Assembly: GCA_022448365.1 (NCBI GenBank)
Contig: JAKVCS010000003.1
Location: 1,426,001-1,490,000, forward strand
Length of the DNA: 64,000 bases
Source: Saccharospirillaceae bacterium
Lineage (GTDB): Bacteria > Pseudomonadota > Gammaproteobacteria > Pseudomonadales > Oceanobacteraceae
Direction: 5' to 3'
Shown: in pieces, positions 49,845 to 58,153 of the stretch
Numbering within the stretch: the stretch's first letter is position 1
How the letters are laid out: each line of letters begins with the position of its first letter
The notes under the pieces: model-generated
What the model was told of the DNA's origin: nothing
Databases searched by the model: none
The model's input: only the letters and a program-made list of their open reading frames with translations
Made by a program: the position numbers and the translations under genes

Positions 49845-51056
49845 TTACTTAAAACCATCTTTATTTTCAAGATAATGACCTTTGTATTGGTTATACCTAC
49901 CTTTTTCATTTGGGTCACCTTTTTTATCATCCGCCGCATGAAAATGTTTGCCACGAGGTTTACTTCCATCAAATCCTTTATCATTTTCATGGAGTATCAC
50001 ATATTTATTTTTTCCATCTACTTTAAAGGAGTAAACTGTTCGATTCTCCGTATCATATACATATTTATGCTTATGATACTGAGCAGATTTTGGTATCCCA
50101 GCTGCTTCTTTTGCTTTCCTAAACTCACTTCTCCTAGATGGTCGATCAGATAAATTACAATTATGAACTAATAAATTTCTCTTGGTTACATAGTAGGTAT
50201 GGAAGTCAGCAACCGTAAAGTTATAGGTAAGGTCCTGACGGTTTTCATCGATAACCGACACTACGCTCATCGCATCGTAGCCATCCGTTTCTATCTGGTC
50301 ACCACCTTTTAAATCAATTGTTGTCTTCCAGCCATAGCCTACAACATAAAATGGATGATCATCAGTTGCTTGGATTTTTTGCTCAAAACCATCTGAACTA
50401 ATCAGATTAATTTCATAAATATCACGATTTGGTTCTACAAAAATTCGAGTAACAGGCTTCCAGTCTTGTTCTCCAGTATCAGTATTTTTGGCCCAAAGCT
50501 TCTCACCCAATTGAACGTCTTCAATATTTTTGTAGCCATCCTTTGTCAGAACTTGTGTTCCAGCTACAAAACAACAGCTTCCAGGTTTCTTCGCATCTGA
50601 AGGTTTATTTCGCCCCTTCTTTAAAGCCTTCGCTAGCTTAGCAACTTTCCGAACTGTTTTAGACGGATCAAGAATTCCCTCTGCTGATTCTTTTAATGCA
50701 GACGCGACATTCAGGTTCCCAGTAGTCACATAGTTAAAGGCTACGTTAACACCAACATCAACGACAAACTTCGCTATAAAGTTAAATGCTTGGCCATCAT
50801 GGTCAGCTGCATTCACCGGATTATTCCCGGTATATTGATACAAATTACACTCAATCACCGAGCTCAGGCACTTATCCATCTGCTCGCCAAACAGCGGATC
50901 TGGTGAAATAAAGCGCCCGCTTAGCGGATCGTAATAACGTGCTTCAAAATACAATAAGCCGGAATCATCGCGTTCTTTACCGCTGAAGCCATACGGCTGA
51001 ACAGCAGAAAGTTGCAGGTTGGCGGCATCGCCATAAGGCTGGCTAACTTTGGGCAA
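49845..51056 (-). CDS. RHS core end, Hint domain and C-terminal toxin tip (fragment)
   Basis: About 400 residues without a credible start, continuing the RHS sequence of the next entry in another frame. It has the RHS core end (YGFSGKERDDSGLLYFEARY, GRFISPDPLFGEQM), a short hydrophobic linker, and then a pretoxin Hint domain (CCFVAGTQVLTKDGYKNIED to LLVHNC) that has both the N-terminal Cys and the HN-Cys end needed for self-cleavage. A toxin-like tip follows (RPSRRSEFRKAKEAAGIPKS, GKHFHAADDKKGD, GRYNQYKGHYLENKDG). The RPSRR-AGIP motif recurs at the tips of many RHS and CDI toxins; the His-rich end suggests a nuclease-like activity, unproven. The putative immunity gene follows directly. Confidence 0.8.
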   Translation of the reverse strand: MPKVSQPYGDAANLQLSAVQPYGFSGKERDDSGLLYFEARYYDPLSGRFISPDPLFGEQMDKCLSSVIECNLYQYTGNNPVNAADHDGQAFNFIAKFVVDVGVNVAFNYVTTGNLNVASALKESAEGILDPSKTVRKVAKLAKALKKGRNKPSDAKKPGSCCFVAGTQVLTKDGYKNIEDVQLGEKLWAKNTDTGEQDWKPVTRIFVEPNRDIYEINLISSDGFEQKIQATDDHPFYVVGYGWKTTIDLKGGDQIETDGYDAMSVVSVIDENRQDLTYNFTVADFHTYYVTKRNLLVHNCNLSDRPSRRSEFRKAKEAAGIPKSAQYHKHKYVYDTENRTVYSFKVDGKNKYVILHENDKGFDGSKPRGKHFHAADDKKGDPNEKGRYNQYKGHYLENKDGFK

Positions 51057-51845
51057 ACCGCACTGGGACTGTGCTGAACAATCTGGTTCTGATGATCCAG
51101 TGTCAGGGTCACCGACCCTAAGTGGTCGTTATGCAGATTAAACTGGCTGCCCAGAATCCCATCGTTCGGGTCCGTTAATGGCAGTTCCTGACTGGAAGCC
51201 AGCCAATAAAGGGTATCCGGTGTAAGCTGTTGCAGGGTATTCAGTGTATCTTCACCCTTCAGCCACAGTTGCCAGCGCTCTTGCGTGGCAGACTTGCTCG
51301 GGTCTAAATACCAGATCGCTGAAACCGTTGGATGTTTTTTAACAAAATCCGCGACGCTTACCGCTTTGCTGAGCGATAATTTGCGCCAGTTCCAGCCGGG
51401 TTTAAGTACCTGGGGTTGTTGCAGCGCATCAATGCTTTGCTGGTTTTCAATTGACCAGTCAAAGAATTCCAGCGCATCAACTTTAAACCAATAGGCCTGC
51501 TGGCCAGATAACTGGTTTAACTGACCCGCGGCAGAGCGGTCACGCTGGTAGCGTTGATAACTTTGCTGCTCGGCATTAAAGCCAATCACTTCCTGCACTT
51601 TGGGCAGAATATCGCCCAGCTGGCTGTAAATATTATTGCCTTCCGGGCCAACCTGCAGGAAGACCGGGTTCCAGCCCGGGTTAAACGATAAGGTGTGTTT
51701 GGCTAACTGGGTTTGTGCCTGTAATTGTGGCAGTTCGATACGGGCAACACGCAAATTGCCCAATTTAATATGTTTCTGAATACCGGTTGCATGCTGGCTG
51801 TCGCGCAGCTCGTAACTGCCATCCAGGTAATACACCTGCTTACAG
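51050..51845 (-). pseudogene. 5'-truncated RHS gene body, frameshifted before the core
   Basis: About 260 residues of RHS-type sequence begin abruptly near 51845 (QVYYLDGSYELRDSQHATGI) with no signal or N-domain. They include an inserted domain with FNPGWNPVFLQVG and LKPGWNWRKLSL repeats and NLHNDHLGSVTLTLDH. At about 51046-51056 the reading frame must change by one base to enter the next entry (SPSAVCPK to PKVSQPYG). The sequence there, C CCA AAG, fits a -1 slippery heptamer, but a one-base loss in a T run explains it as well. The 5' end runs against the remnant AraC gene on the other strand. Confidence 0.72.
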
Positions 51846-52096
51846 CCGAAGTCGCCGGGCGGTTAAATATAAGCACCGACACCTTGCGGCGGCGGTTAAA
51901 AGAGGAAGGGAATTATTATGCCGAAATTAAAGAGCGCTTACGCCGCAACGCTGCCTTATTCTGGCTAACCAGCACTCAGATGCCGATTAACAGTATTGCG
52001 TTAAGACTGGGGTTTTCTGAGCCCAGTGCCTTTAACCGGGCGTTTAAAAACTGGACAGGGAAGACGCCGGGGCAATATCGGGCAGGTGCGGTGTAG
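51846..52096 (+). pseudogene. AraC-family regulator, C-terminal remnant
   Basis: Only the last 83 or so codons of an AraC protein remain: EVAGRLNISTDTLRRRLKEE, SIALRLGFSEPSAFNRAFKN and WTGKTPGQYRAG. The sensor domain and first helices are missing. The homology starts where the RHS sequence of the minus strand ends (about 51842-51848), so this looks like the joint of a rearrangement. The tail of this gene is the source of the 35-bp repeat. Confidence 0.78.
52049..52083 (+). repeat. 35-bp direct repeat, right copy
   Basis: Identical to 49220-49254, here inside the AraC C-terminal frame. The copies are 2829 bp apart in direct orientation. Confidence 0.85.
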
Positions 52097-52132
52097 CACT
52101 GAAATAGCAAAGACACTTGAACTGTACAAAAA

Positions 52133-52176
52133 TCAAACTCCCAAAGTTTGACAATCTTTGTAAGCCTTCATAGCAT
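52133..52176 (+). promoter_or_regulatory. parDE promoter and operator-like dyad
   Basis: TTGACA (52148-52153), a 17-bp spacer and TAGCAT (52171-52176) form a good promoter 33 bp before parD. TCAAACT/AGTTTGA (52133-52139, 52145-52151) is an inverted repeat overlapping the -35, fitting autorepression by ParD or ParDE. Confidence 0.65.
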
Positions 52177-52208
52177 GATTCCATAAATGCCTGCTTTTCG
52201 AGGTCATC

Positions 52209-52466
52209 ATGCATATATCACTTACATCTGAGCTGGAATCCCGTGTTAAGGCCAAAGTAGAAACAGGCCTGTACAACAACGCCAGTGAGGTTATTCGTGA
52301 AGCCCTGCGCTTTATGGAGACTCATGAAGACTGGGTTAAGGAGCTGAAGCTGGCTCAGTTACGGGAACAACTTAAGGTTGGCTCTGATCAGCTCGATCGT
52401 GGCGAAAGCACCACCATTGAATCAAAGCAGGCTCTCAATGCTCTGTTTGAGGATATTAAAGGCTGA
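52209..52466 (+). CDS. parD: ParD-family antitoxin
   Basis: An 85-residue ribbon-helix-helix antitoxin. The N-terminus is the DNA-binding ribbon and helices (MHISLTSELESRVKAKVETG, LYNNASEVIREALRFME). The C-terminal acidic helix should wrap the toxin (GESTTIESKQALNALFEDIK). GAGG precedes the ATG. The toxin gene lies 20 bp downstream, and a promoter with a dyad lies upstream, so the pair is likely autoregulated. Confidence 0.92.
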   Translation: MHISLTSELESRVKAKVETGLYNNASEVIREALRFMETHEDWVKELKLAQLREQLKVGSDQLDRGESTTIESKQALNALFEDIKG

Positions 52467-52486
52467 CAGCAAAGGATCTGACTGAC

Positions 52487-52792
52487 ATGCCAAAACCTGA
52501 TTACCAGCTGGTTATTTCTGATGCAGCCAAAGCTGACCTGAAAGACATCTATCAATATGGTTTGCGCCAGTGGGGAAAAGCTCAGTCGGATCGTTATCTG
52601 GAAAAGCTTAAAACTCAGCTTTGGTTATTAACCGAACAACCGATGATGGGCACTGATCGGCCCGAACTTCTCTCTGGTAATAAAAGCCTGCCTGTCGAAA
52701 GCCAAACTCTCTATTACCGTGTGACACCGGATAAAGTAGAGATCATTCGGATACTTCACGGTCGTCAGGATCCAAGCAGGCATATCGAATAA
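52487..52792 (+). CDS. parE: ParE-family toxin
   Basis: A 101-residue RelE/ParE-superfamily toxin. It has YQLVISDAAKADLKDIYQYG at the start, a helical hairpin (QWGKAQSDRYLEKLKTQLWL) and the C-terminal strand IIRILHGRQDPSRHIE. ParE members poison DNA gyrase; RelE members cut mRNA. The sequence favours ParE. It is downstream of parD in one operon and ends 6 bp before the convergent regulator gene. Confidence 0.92.
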   Translation: MPKPDYQLVISDAAKADLKDIYQYGLRQWGKAQSDRYLEKLKTQLWLLTEQPMMGTDRPELLSGNKSLPVESQTLYYRVTPDKVEIIRILHGRQDPSRHIE

Positions 52793-52797
52793 TCGCA

Positions 52798-53760
52798 TTA
52801 CGGCTGATGGCCTGAAAACTTCCCCCGATACTCACTCGGCGCCAGACCGGTATTACGCTTAAACAGTTCGCGGAAAAAGCGCACATCTTCATACCCGCAT
52901 TCGCGGGCGACCACATCGACTTGCTTTAAGCTGGTCTCCAGCGCATTTTTCGCCACTTCCATGCGCAACGCCTGAATATACGCCAGCGGTGTTTGTTGCG
53001 TTGCTTGTTTAAAGCGTCGTTTAAACTGACGTTCGCTGAGGTGAATCAGTTCCGCCAGATCCTGCTGGGTGAATTGCTCGCAGCCATGGTGTTGCAGCCA
53101 ATCCTGAACCTGATGAATTAAGTGGTCCTGATGCTGGCGTTGCGGCACAAAGCTGGCGTACTGCAATTGGCTGTGCCGATCCAGATCAATTAATGCTGTT
53201 TTGGCCACTTGCCGGGCAATCGCCTCGCCGAAGTACTGACGCACAAGCAACAGGCTCATGTCCTGGTAAGCACTCGCTCCGCCGGAGCAAGCCACCTGTC
53301 CGTCCTGAGTAAGCATTGCGCCCGGCTGCCAATCACAATCCGGAAACTGCTGCGCCAGCCAGTCGATTACCGCCCAATGGCTGGTTACGCGCTTACCGCG
53401 TAACACCCCGGCACAGGCCAGTACATAAGCGCCCGTGCAAATACTCACTAACTGGCTACCCTGCCGCTGCAAAGCCTGAATCCACTGCAGCGTCTTTGTC
53501 GCAATACCTTCCGGGCGCATTCTTGGGTCGCCAATCGCTCCGACAATCAGCACATCAGCTTGTTTTATGTCATTAATACAATGATGGGCCGTCAGGCTGA
53601 CACCGCCGCTACCAGGCACCTGCTGTCGATTCTCGGCAACAATCTCAATACGCCAGTCCTTTGCCTCCGCCAGGCGACAAGCCAACAGCAAAATTTCCAT
53701 TGGCCCGGAAATCGAGGATAGCGGGCTGTTATCCAAAGCAAGAATGACGCAGCGTTTCAT
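52798..53760 (-). CDS. GlxA-family transcriptional regulator (DJ-1/PfpI plus AraC HTH)
   Basis: A 320-residue regulator. The N-terminal class I amidotransferase-like domain starts CVILALDNSPLSSISGPMEI and keeps the Cys elbow SICTGAYVLACAG. The C-terminal AraC helix-turn-helix region is DLAELIHLSERQFKRRFKQA and VVARECGYEDVRFFRELFKR. Members such as GbdR, ArgR and CdhR sense amino acids or betaines; the effector is unknown. It is divergent from the SnoaL-like gene at 53898, a possible target. Confidence 0.9.
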   Translation of the reverse strand: MKRCVILALDNSPLSSISGPMEILLLACRLAEAKDWRIEIVAENRQQVPGSGGVSLTAHHCINDIKQADVLIVGAIGDPRMRPEGIATKTLQWIQALQRQGSQLVSICTGAYVLACAGVLRGKRVTSHWAVIDWLAQQFPDCDWQPGAMLTQDGQVACSGGASAYQDMSLLLVRQYFGEAIARQVAKTALIDLDRHSQLQYASFVPQRQHQDHLIHQVQDWLQHHGCEQFTQQDLAELIHLSERQFKRRFKQATQQTPLAYIQALRMEVAKNALETSLKQVDVVARECGYEDVRFFRELFKRNTGLAPSEYRGKFSGHQP

Positions 53761-53897
53761 AGATACCTCAGAAGTTCGAAGCAGATTTGTCCCGATTATC
53801 TACCTATGTAGTCATAAATGCCACCAACCCACACGAACCTGCATTCGCTACACTGGATGCCTGTTAACCACTCTTCTGATAGAACGAGAGCAACTTT

Positions 53898-54365
53898 ATG
53901 AGCACCAACAAAGAGCTGATCGAAACTTTTTATACTGCGTTTCAGAATTTAGATTATGAAACCATGAAAGCCTGCTATCACCCGGATGCTTACTTTCGTG
54001 ATGAGGCGTTTGAGCTGAATGGCAATGAGCCAGGCGCCATGTGGCATATGTTATGTGAGCGCTCTCAAAGCATGACGATGGATTTTTCTGTGACTGAAAA
54101 AGACGGTAAGGTCAGCGCTCATTGGGAACCCAAATACCTGTTCAGTCAGACCGGTCGTTTTGTTCATAACATCATTGATGCCGAGTTTGAATTTAAAGAC
54201 GGCAAAATTATAGAACACATCGACTATTTTGATTTCTGGCGCTGGAGTCGCCAGGCACTGGGTTTGCCAGGTTTATTGCTGGGCTGGACGCCGTTACTGC
54301 GTAACAAAGTACGTAAGATGGCAATGAACAATCTGAGAGTTTTTATGGCTAAAAACTACTCCTGA
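53898..54365 (+). CDS. SnoaL/NTF2-like protein
   Basis: A 155-residue protein of the NTF2-like superfamily (SnoaL/ketosteroid isomerase type). The N-terminal helix STNKELIETFYTAFQNLDYE and YHPDAYFRDEAFEL lead into the cone-shaped fold, with DGKIIEHIDYFDFWRWSRQA near the end. Catalytic role is unknown. It is divergent from the GlxA-type regulator. Confidence 0.85.
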   Translation: MSTNKELIETFYTAFQNLDYETMKACYHPDAYFRDEAFELNGNEPGAMWHMLCERSQSMTMDFSVTEKDGKVSAHWEPKYLFSQTGRFVHNIIDAEFEFKDGKIIEHIDYFDFWRWSRQALGLPGLLLGWTPLLRNKVRKMAMNNLRVFMAKNYS

Positions 54366-54529
54366 TTGGATTTACCAACGTATTAATCCGAGGCTTCGGC
54401 AAAGCTGACGCCTCTTCAGGCAGCGACACCACATAGCCGGGGGCGTCACGCCATAATCCGTTTATTGCTGCGTGATGGGTGAACCACCTGGCGATTTCCA
54501 GGTGGTAAAGAGCAAGTTAAGAACAGTCC

Positions 54530-54985
54530 TTAAACCGCTTCAACCCACATCACACCCACTTCCGTTTTAACCACTTTAACTACGGTACCAGAGGCAATCG
54601 GTTGCTGGCTTTTCAGCTTCCATTCTACGCCAGAATAGGCGCGAGTAGTTTTACCCTGCATATCCACATCGCCTTCCAAAACAAAAGTATCGGCGGCGAA
54701 ATCGTTGTCCACTTCTTTACTACCCACCTTATTCTGCATTCGGCTCAGCGGCTTCCATAAAGAAACAGCCAATACACCGGTGAGTAAGGTGTTGCTCCAC
54801 ATTGCTGTGATCCACGTGGCTTCAAGAAAACCCAGGTTCATGGCAACGCCCGTCAGTAGTAATGAGATTCCGAGGAAAAACAGAACAAACGTAGAAAACC
54901 CCAATACCACCACTTCGATAATCAAAGCGGCGATTCCCACAATCATCAGAATTTCAGCGATATTTTCTAAACGGAAGAATTCCAT
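54530..54985 (-). CDS. NfeD-like membrane protein
   Basis: A 151-residue protein with three to four transmembrane helices in the first 75 residues (LMIVGIAALIIEVVVLGFST, FVLFFLGISLLLTGVAMNLG) and a C-terminal OB-fold domain ending SGTVVKVVKTEVGVMWVEAV. NfeD proteins form inner-membrane complexes with SPFH proteins. It lies 14 bp after the SPFH gene in one operon. It corresponds to E. coli YbbK's partner, the short NfeD class without the ClpP-like protease domain. Confidence 0.9.
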   Translation of the reverse strand: MEFFRLENIAEILMIVGIAALIIEVVVLGFSTFVLFFLGISLLLTGVAMNLGFLEATWITAMWSNTLLTGVLAVSLWKPLSRMQNKVGSKEVDNDFAADTFVLEGDVDMQGKTTRAYSGVEWKLKSQQPIASGTVVKVVKTEVGVMWVEAV

Positions 54986-54999
54986 AATAAATACCTTTC

Positions 55000-55941
55000 T
55001 TAATTCTGCTGTTTGTTCAGAGAATTAATGATCGACATAGAAGACGCCACCAGCGAGCTGGCGTCGGTTTTATCTTCTGGCAGCAGCACCACTGACGATT
55101 CACGGGCAATGGCTTCTTTCGCAGCAATGGCTTTGGTTGCCAGATCCAGCTGAATCGCTTTCTGACCCTGAACAGTATCTGCCGCTTCACCAACCTTACG
55201 TAACGCGTCTGCCTGAGCTTCGGCAACCGCCAGAATGGCACGAGCTTCACCTTCGGCTTGTAAAATTTGCTCGGTCTTATCCGCTTCTGCCGCCAGAACC
55301 TGGGCCTGCTTCTTACCTTCCGCGACGTTAATGGCCGACTGACGATCACCTTCGGATTCGAGAATCTGGGCACGCTTAACACGCTCGGCTTTCATCTGAG
55401 CTTCCATCGCATCCATCACAGAACGTGGTGGCACGATATCTTTAATTTCATAACGCAGTACCTGAATACCCCAGGGCTCGGATGCTTCGTTAATGGACTC
55501 TACAATCGAGGCGTTTAACTGGCTACGCTCTTCGAAGGTTTTATCCAGTTCCATTTTACCCAGCTCAGAACGCATGGTGGTTTGCGCTAACTGGGTCACC
55601 GCAAATACATAGTCATCCACACCATAGGTGGCTTTGTACGGGTCTAACACACGGAAATACAACACACCGTCCACCGATAACGTGATGTTGTCACGGGTAA
55701 TGGCTGACTGGCTGGGTACGTCAACCGCCTGCTCTTTTAAGCTGCGATCCGCGGCAATCTGGTCAATAAACGGCAGAATAAAATTCAGGCCGGCTTCTTT
55801 GGTGGATTGGTACTTACCAAAGCGCTCAACCAGCCAGGCACGGTTTTGTGGTACAAATTTGATGCTGCTTTTCAGCAGAATAATCACCAGAATCAGCGCA
55901 AAGACTTCAACTGAGAAAATGATGTTTAATAAAGAATCCAT
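55000..55941 (-). CDS. SPFH/band 7 membrane protein, QmcA-type
   Basis: A 313-residue protein with one N-terminal membrane helix (EVFALILVIILLKSSI), then an SPFH domain (SIKFVPQNRAWLVERFGKYQ, DRSLKEQAVDVPSQSAITRD) and a long Ala/Glu-rich coiled coil (EGKKQAQVLAAEADKTEQIL). It forms oligomeric cages or microdomains in the membrane with NfeD, with reported effects on FtsH and envelope stress in relatives. It is upstream of the nfeD-like gene. Confidence 0.93.
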   Translation of the reverse strand: MDSLLNIIFSVEVFALILVIILLKSSIKFVPQNRAWLVERFGKYQSTKEAGLNFILPFIDQIAADRSLKEQAVDVPSQSAITRDNITLSVDGVLYFRVLDPYKATYGVDDYVFAVTQLAQTTMRSELGKMELDKTFEERSQLNASIVESINEASEPWGIQVLRYEIKDIVPPRSVMDAMEAQMKAERVKRAQILESEGDRQSAINVAEGKKQAQVLAAEADKTEQILQAEGEARAILAVAEAQADALRKVGEAADTVQGQKAIQLDLATKAIAAKEAIARESSVVLLPEDKTDASSLVASSMSIINSLNKQQN

Positions 55942-55992
55942 TTATATTTCCTTAATAAAAAAATTGGCCTAACAGCCGGTCTAACGATTTCT

Positions 55993-56784
55993 TTAATAGA
56001 TTAAAGAAAGTCCCATGCCAATACCATCCAGCGATGTATCAGTGGTATCCATACTGCGATAAAAAAACCGCGCATACCAATGATCTTTACCATACAAAAG
56101 AGAGTATTCACTATCAGCCAGGTTCAGGTTATTACCACTTACAGAAACACGCGAATATTCAAAGCCGAGATTTTTTCTGAGTTGATGGTTAATGCTGAAC
56201 TGAAATGAACCACTTTTATAGGTTTTATTACCGTCTAGTTCATAATCACCCACTCCAAGACTGATCTCAGTACGATTGCTAAAAAGCAGCCGGTAATTAA
56301 ACCCAAAATTGGTGATTTCCAAGTCGTCTTCTTCATTCGTTTCGACGTATTGGGATTTTCTCATAAACAGGCTAAAAGGCCCTAAGCCGGTTTCAGCCCG
56401 GAGGTCACTCCATTGAATCTCAGACCCGGAACCGTAACCCACATCCAGCTGCAACAAAGGCACGCCAAATTCAGATTCAGCGTCTTCTGATAAATCCGGA
56501 ATCTCAACGTCCTTGCCCAAACGTTTATTCGTTTTCTGCATACTGCCAGCAGTACCAGCGGTCGTCAGATCGACGGCTATGCGTGCGGTACCCTCAATAA
56601 CCGGTCGTAGCAGGGCTTCCAGCAGCGAACTGGCAAAGCCACCGGATGAGTCAGAAGATGAGGATGAAGAAGAAGATCGTTTCTCAGATTTCGGCTTGGT
56701 GGCCGATTTTTCGAAATCATCGAGCTTACCCGCACTGGCAGGTAAGCTGATTAAAACCATTAAAAGCGCCGATATAATAAGCAT
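55993..56784 (-). CDS. Putative outer-membrane beta-barrel protein with a serine tract
   Basis: A 263-residue protein with a signal peptide (MLIISALLMVLISLPASA). A low-complexity serine run (about residues 38-47) follows, then an Ala-rich hydrophobic segment (LLEALLRPVIEGTARIAVDL) and alternating-residue strands in the C-terminal half (FGFNYRLLFSNRTEISLGVG, SGSFQFSINHQLRKNLGFEY), ending in MGLSLIY, an aromatic end typical of outer-membrane barrels. The family is not recognised. It follows the two acetyltransferase genes by 17 bp and may share their transcript. Confidence 0.7.
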   Translation of the reverse strand: MLIISALLMVLISLPASAGKLDDFEKSATKPKSEKRSSSSSSSSDSSGGFASSLLEALLRPVIEGTARIAVDLTTAGTAGSMQKTNKRLGKDVEIPDLSEDAESEFGVPLLQLDVGYGSGSEIQWSDLRAETGLGPFSLFMRKSQYVETNEEDDLEITNFGFNYRLLFSNRTEISLGVGDYELDGNKTYKSGSFQFSINHQLRKNLGFEYSRVSVSGNNLNLADSEYSLLYGKDHWYARFFYRSMDTTDTSLDGIGMGLSLIY

Positions 56785-56801
56785 CCATGCTCCAGAATGA
56801 G

Positions 56802-57338
56802 TTAGCGGCGATCTCCTGCTAAAAAGGAGTAAAGCGCCAGATCGATAGTTTTACCTTCGAACTCCTGCTGAGCTGGCAAGCAACCTTCATACTGGAAACC
56901 AATTTGTTTCAGGTACTCTTCGTGAAGTATTGAACCTGAAACAACACGCATTTCCAGACGATTGAGTTTCAATTCATCAAAACAGAAATTCATCACGGCC
57001 GGGATAACCTCAGCCAGAATAGTAAAATCAATTCTATCACTAAGTTCCCACCAAAACTGTGCGCTATCCGTCATCCAGTTAATTTTCTGAACGCCAACCC
57101 GTGCAATCAGCTGCTTGTCAAAACTGCCTTCAACCAGCCAACACGCACTCTCCCGCACTTCGAAACGCATGGCCACCCGGCGCAGCTCATCCAGTGATTG
57201 TGCGGAGACCGACATCGATGCTTTTGGGATATGAGCCATTACACCTGGCTGACTCAGCAACTCGTATAGGGCATCGTTATCCTGGTTGGCATCTGGCAGA
57301 CGTAATGAAAAATTGGCAGTCGAAAAATTCCAGTTCAT
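56802..57338 (-). CDS. GNAT-family acetyltransferase, RimJ/RimL-like
   Basis: A 178-residue protein of the acetyltransf_3 type: LRLPDANQDNDALYELLSQP at the start, QKINWMTDSAQFWWELSDRI in the middle and NRLEMRVVSGSILHEEYLKQ then IGFQYEGCLP near the end, as in RimJ/RimL and spermidine-type enzymes. The CoA loop is poorly conserved. Its start overlaps the stop of the upstream paralog by four bases. The substrate is unknown. Confidence 0.82.
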   Translation of the reverse strand: MNWNFSTANFSLRLPDANQDNDALYELLSQPGVMAHIPKASMSVSAQSLDELRRVAMRFEVRESACWLVEGSFDKQLIARVGVQKINWMTDSAQFWWELSDRIDFTILAEVIPAVMNFCFDELKLNRLEMRVVSGSILHEEYLKQIGFQYEGCLPAQQEFEGKTIDLALYSFLAGDRR

Positions 57339-57931
57339 GATGCTTCTCCCTCGTTACGGCCAGCCACGTCTGATCCAAGGATACGATTCAGGCAAATTGT
57401 ATCGACGTAAGATTTTTCGCCGCTGTCTGACACCAACTTCCAGCCATCACGCAGGGTAGCGCTGCGCTCAAAACCGATATTTTCCAACATGGCTAACAGC
57501 TCTTTATCCTGGCCCTGAATCCATTGGTATGCGAAGTTACGCAAATGGTATTTCTCAGCCATAAAGTCCATACAAACAACCAGCGCACTGGCACGCTGCT
57601 GATTGGTTAACGCCTCGAGGCCATCAACACGAAAGGTGGCACGCAAATGAGATGGCTGCCAATCGAACACACTCACCATCCCCTGAAATTCGTCGTTGAT
57701 TTCCAGCGCCCACATAATGCCGCGCTGGGTGGCGGCCATTTGTACGCTGAGTTCAATCATGCGGGCAATATGTTCTTTAGCCTGATCGGATTGCGGATCT
57801 AAAGCACGCTGACCGGGTAATTCCGGATGTTGATACAGATTCAACAGGTTGGCCTGATCGTCGTCGCTCAAAGAACGAACTCGGCCGCGGAAGTCTGCAC
57901 CTTCAAATTGCAGCTCAGGAGTAAAATTCAT
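57335..57931 (-). CDS. GNAT-family acetyltransferase, upstream paralog
   Basis: About 198 residues from ATG 57931 (MNFTPELQFEGADFRGRVRS); the frame is open 11 codons further. It has the RimJ-like layout: SLSDDDQANLLNLYQHPELP, MWALEINDEFQGMVSVFDWQ and ENIGFERSATLRDGWKLV near the end. It shares length class and order of elements with the next gene, so the two may be an old duplication. The last four bases overlap that gene's start. Confidence 0.8.
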   Translation of the reverse strand: MNFTPELQFEGADFRGRVRSLSDDDQANLLNLYQHPELPGQRALDPQSDQAKEHIARMIELSVQMAATQRGIMWALEINDEFQGMVSVFDWQPSHLRATFRVDGLEALTNQQRASALVVCMDFMAEKYHLRNFAYQWIQGQDKELLAMLENIGFERSATLRDGWKLVSDSGEKSYVDTICLNRILGSDVAGRNEGEAS

Positions 57932-58031
57932 AAATAGAACCAAATATTCGGTTGTGCGTTGCACAAAACGAACTGATTTTACAAAGCATTGGCCGCTGAA
58001 ATGTATTAAGTGGAGAGTGATGGTTGTTTTT

Positions 58032-58103
58032 CAAAAGCAGCAACAGGATGTTGCGTCCGCCCGGCAGGCACATGGATGTGCCTTCGGGGCGGCGGCTGAA
58101 AAA
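58032..58103 (+). repeat. Two-hairpin intergenic repeat, copy B
   Basis: GCAACA-GGA-TGTTGC (58040-58054), then GGCACAT/ATGTGCC (58067-58082) inside CCGCCC/GGGCGG arms, then GGCGGCTGAAAAA. It has the same plan as copies A (40532) and C (58154) but the opposite orientation to C, 50 bp away. It is antisense to dnaB and its neighbours. Together B and C fill most of the 330-bp gap 57932-58261. Confidence 0.75.
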
Positions 58104-58153
58104 TAACTATTGCTCTGCACTGTCCAACGCCTATCGAAACAACAAACCACCAT

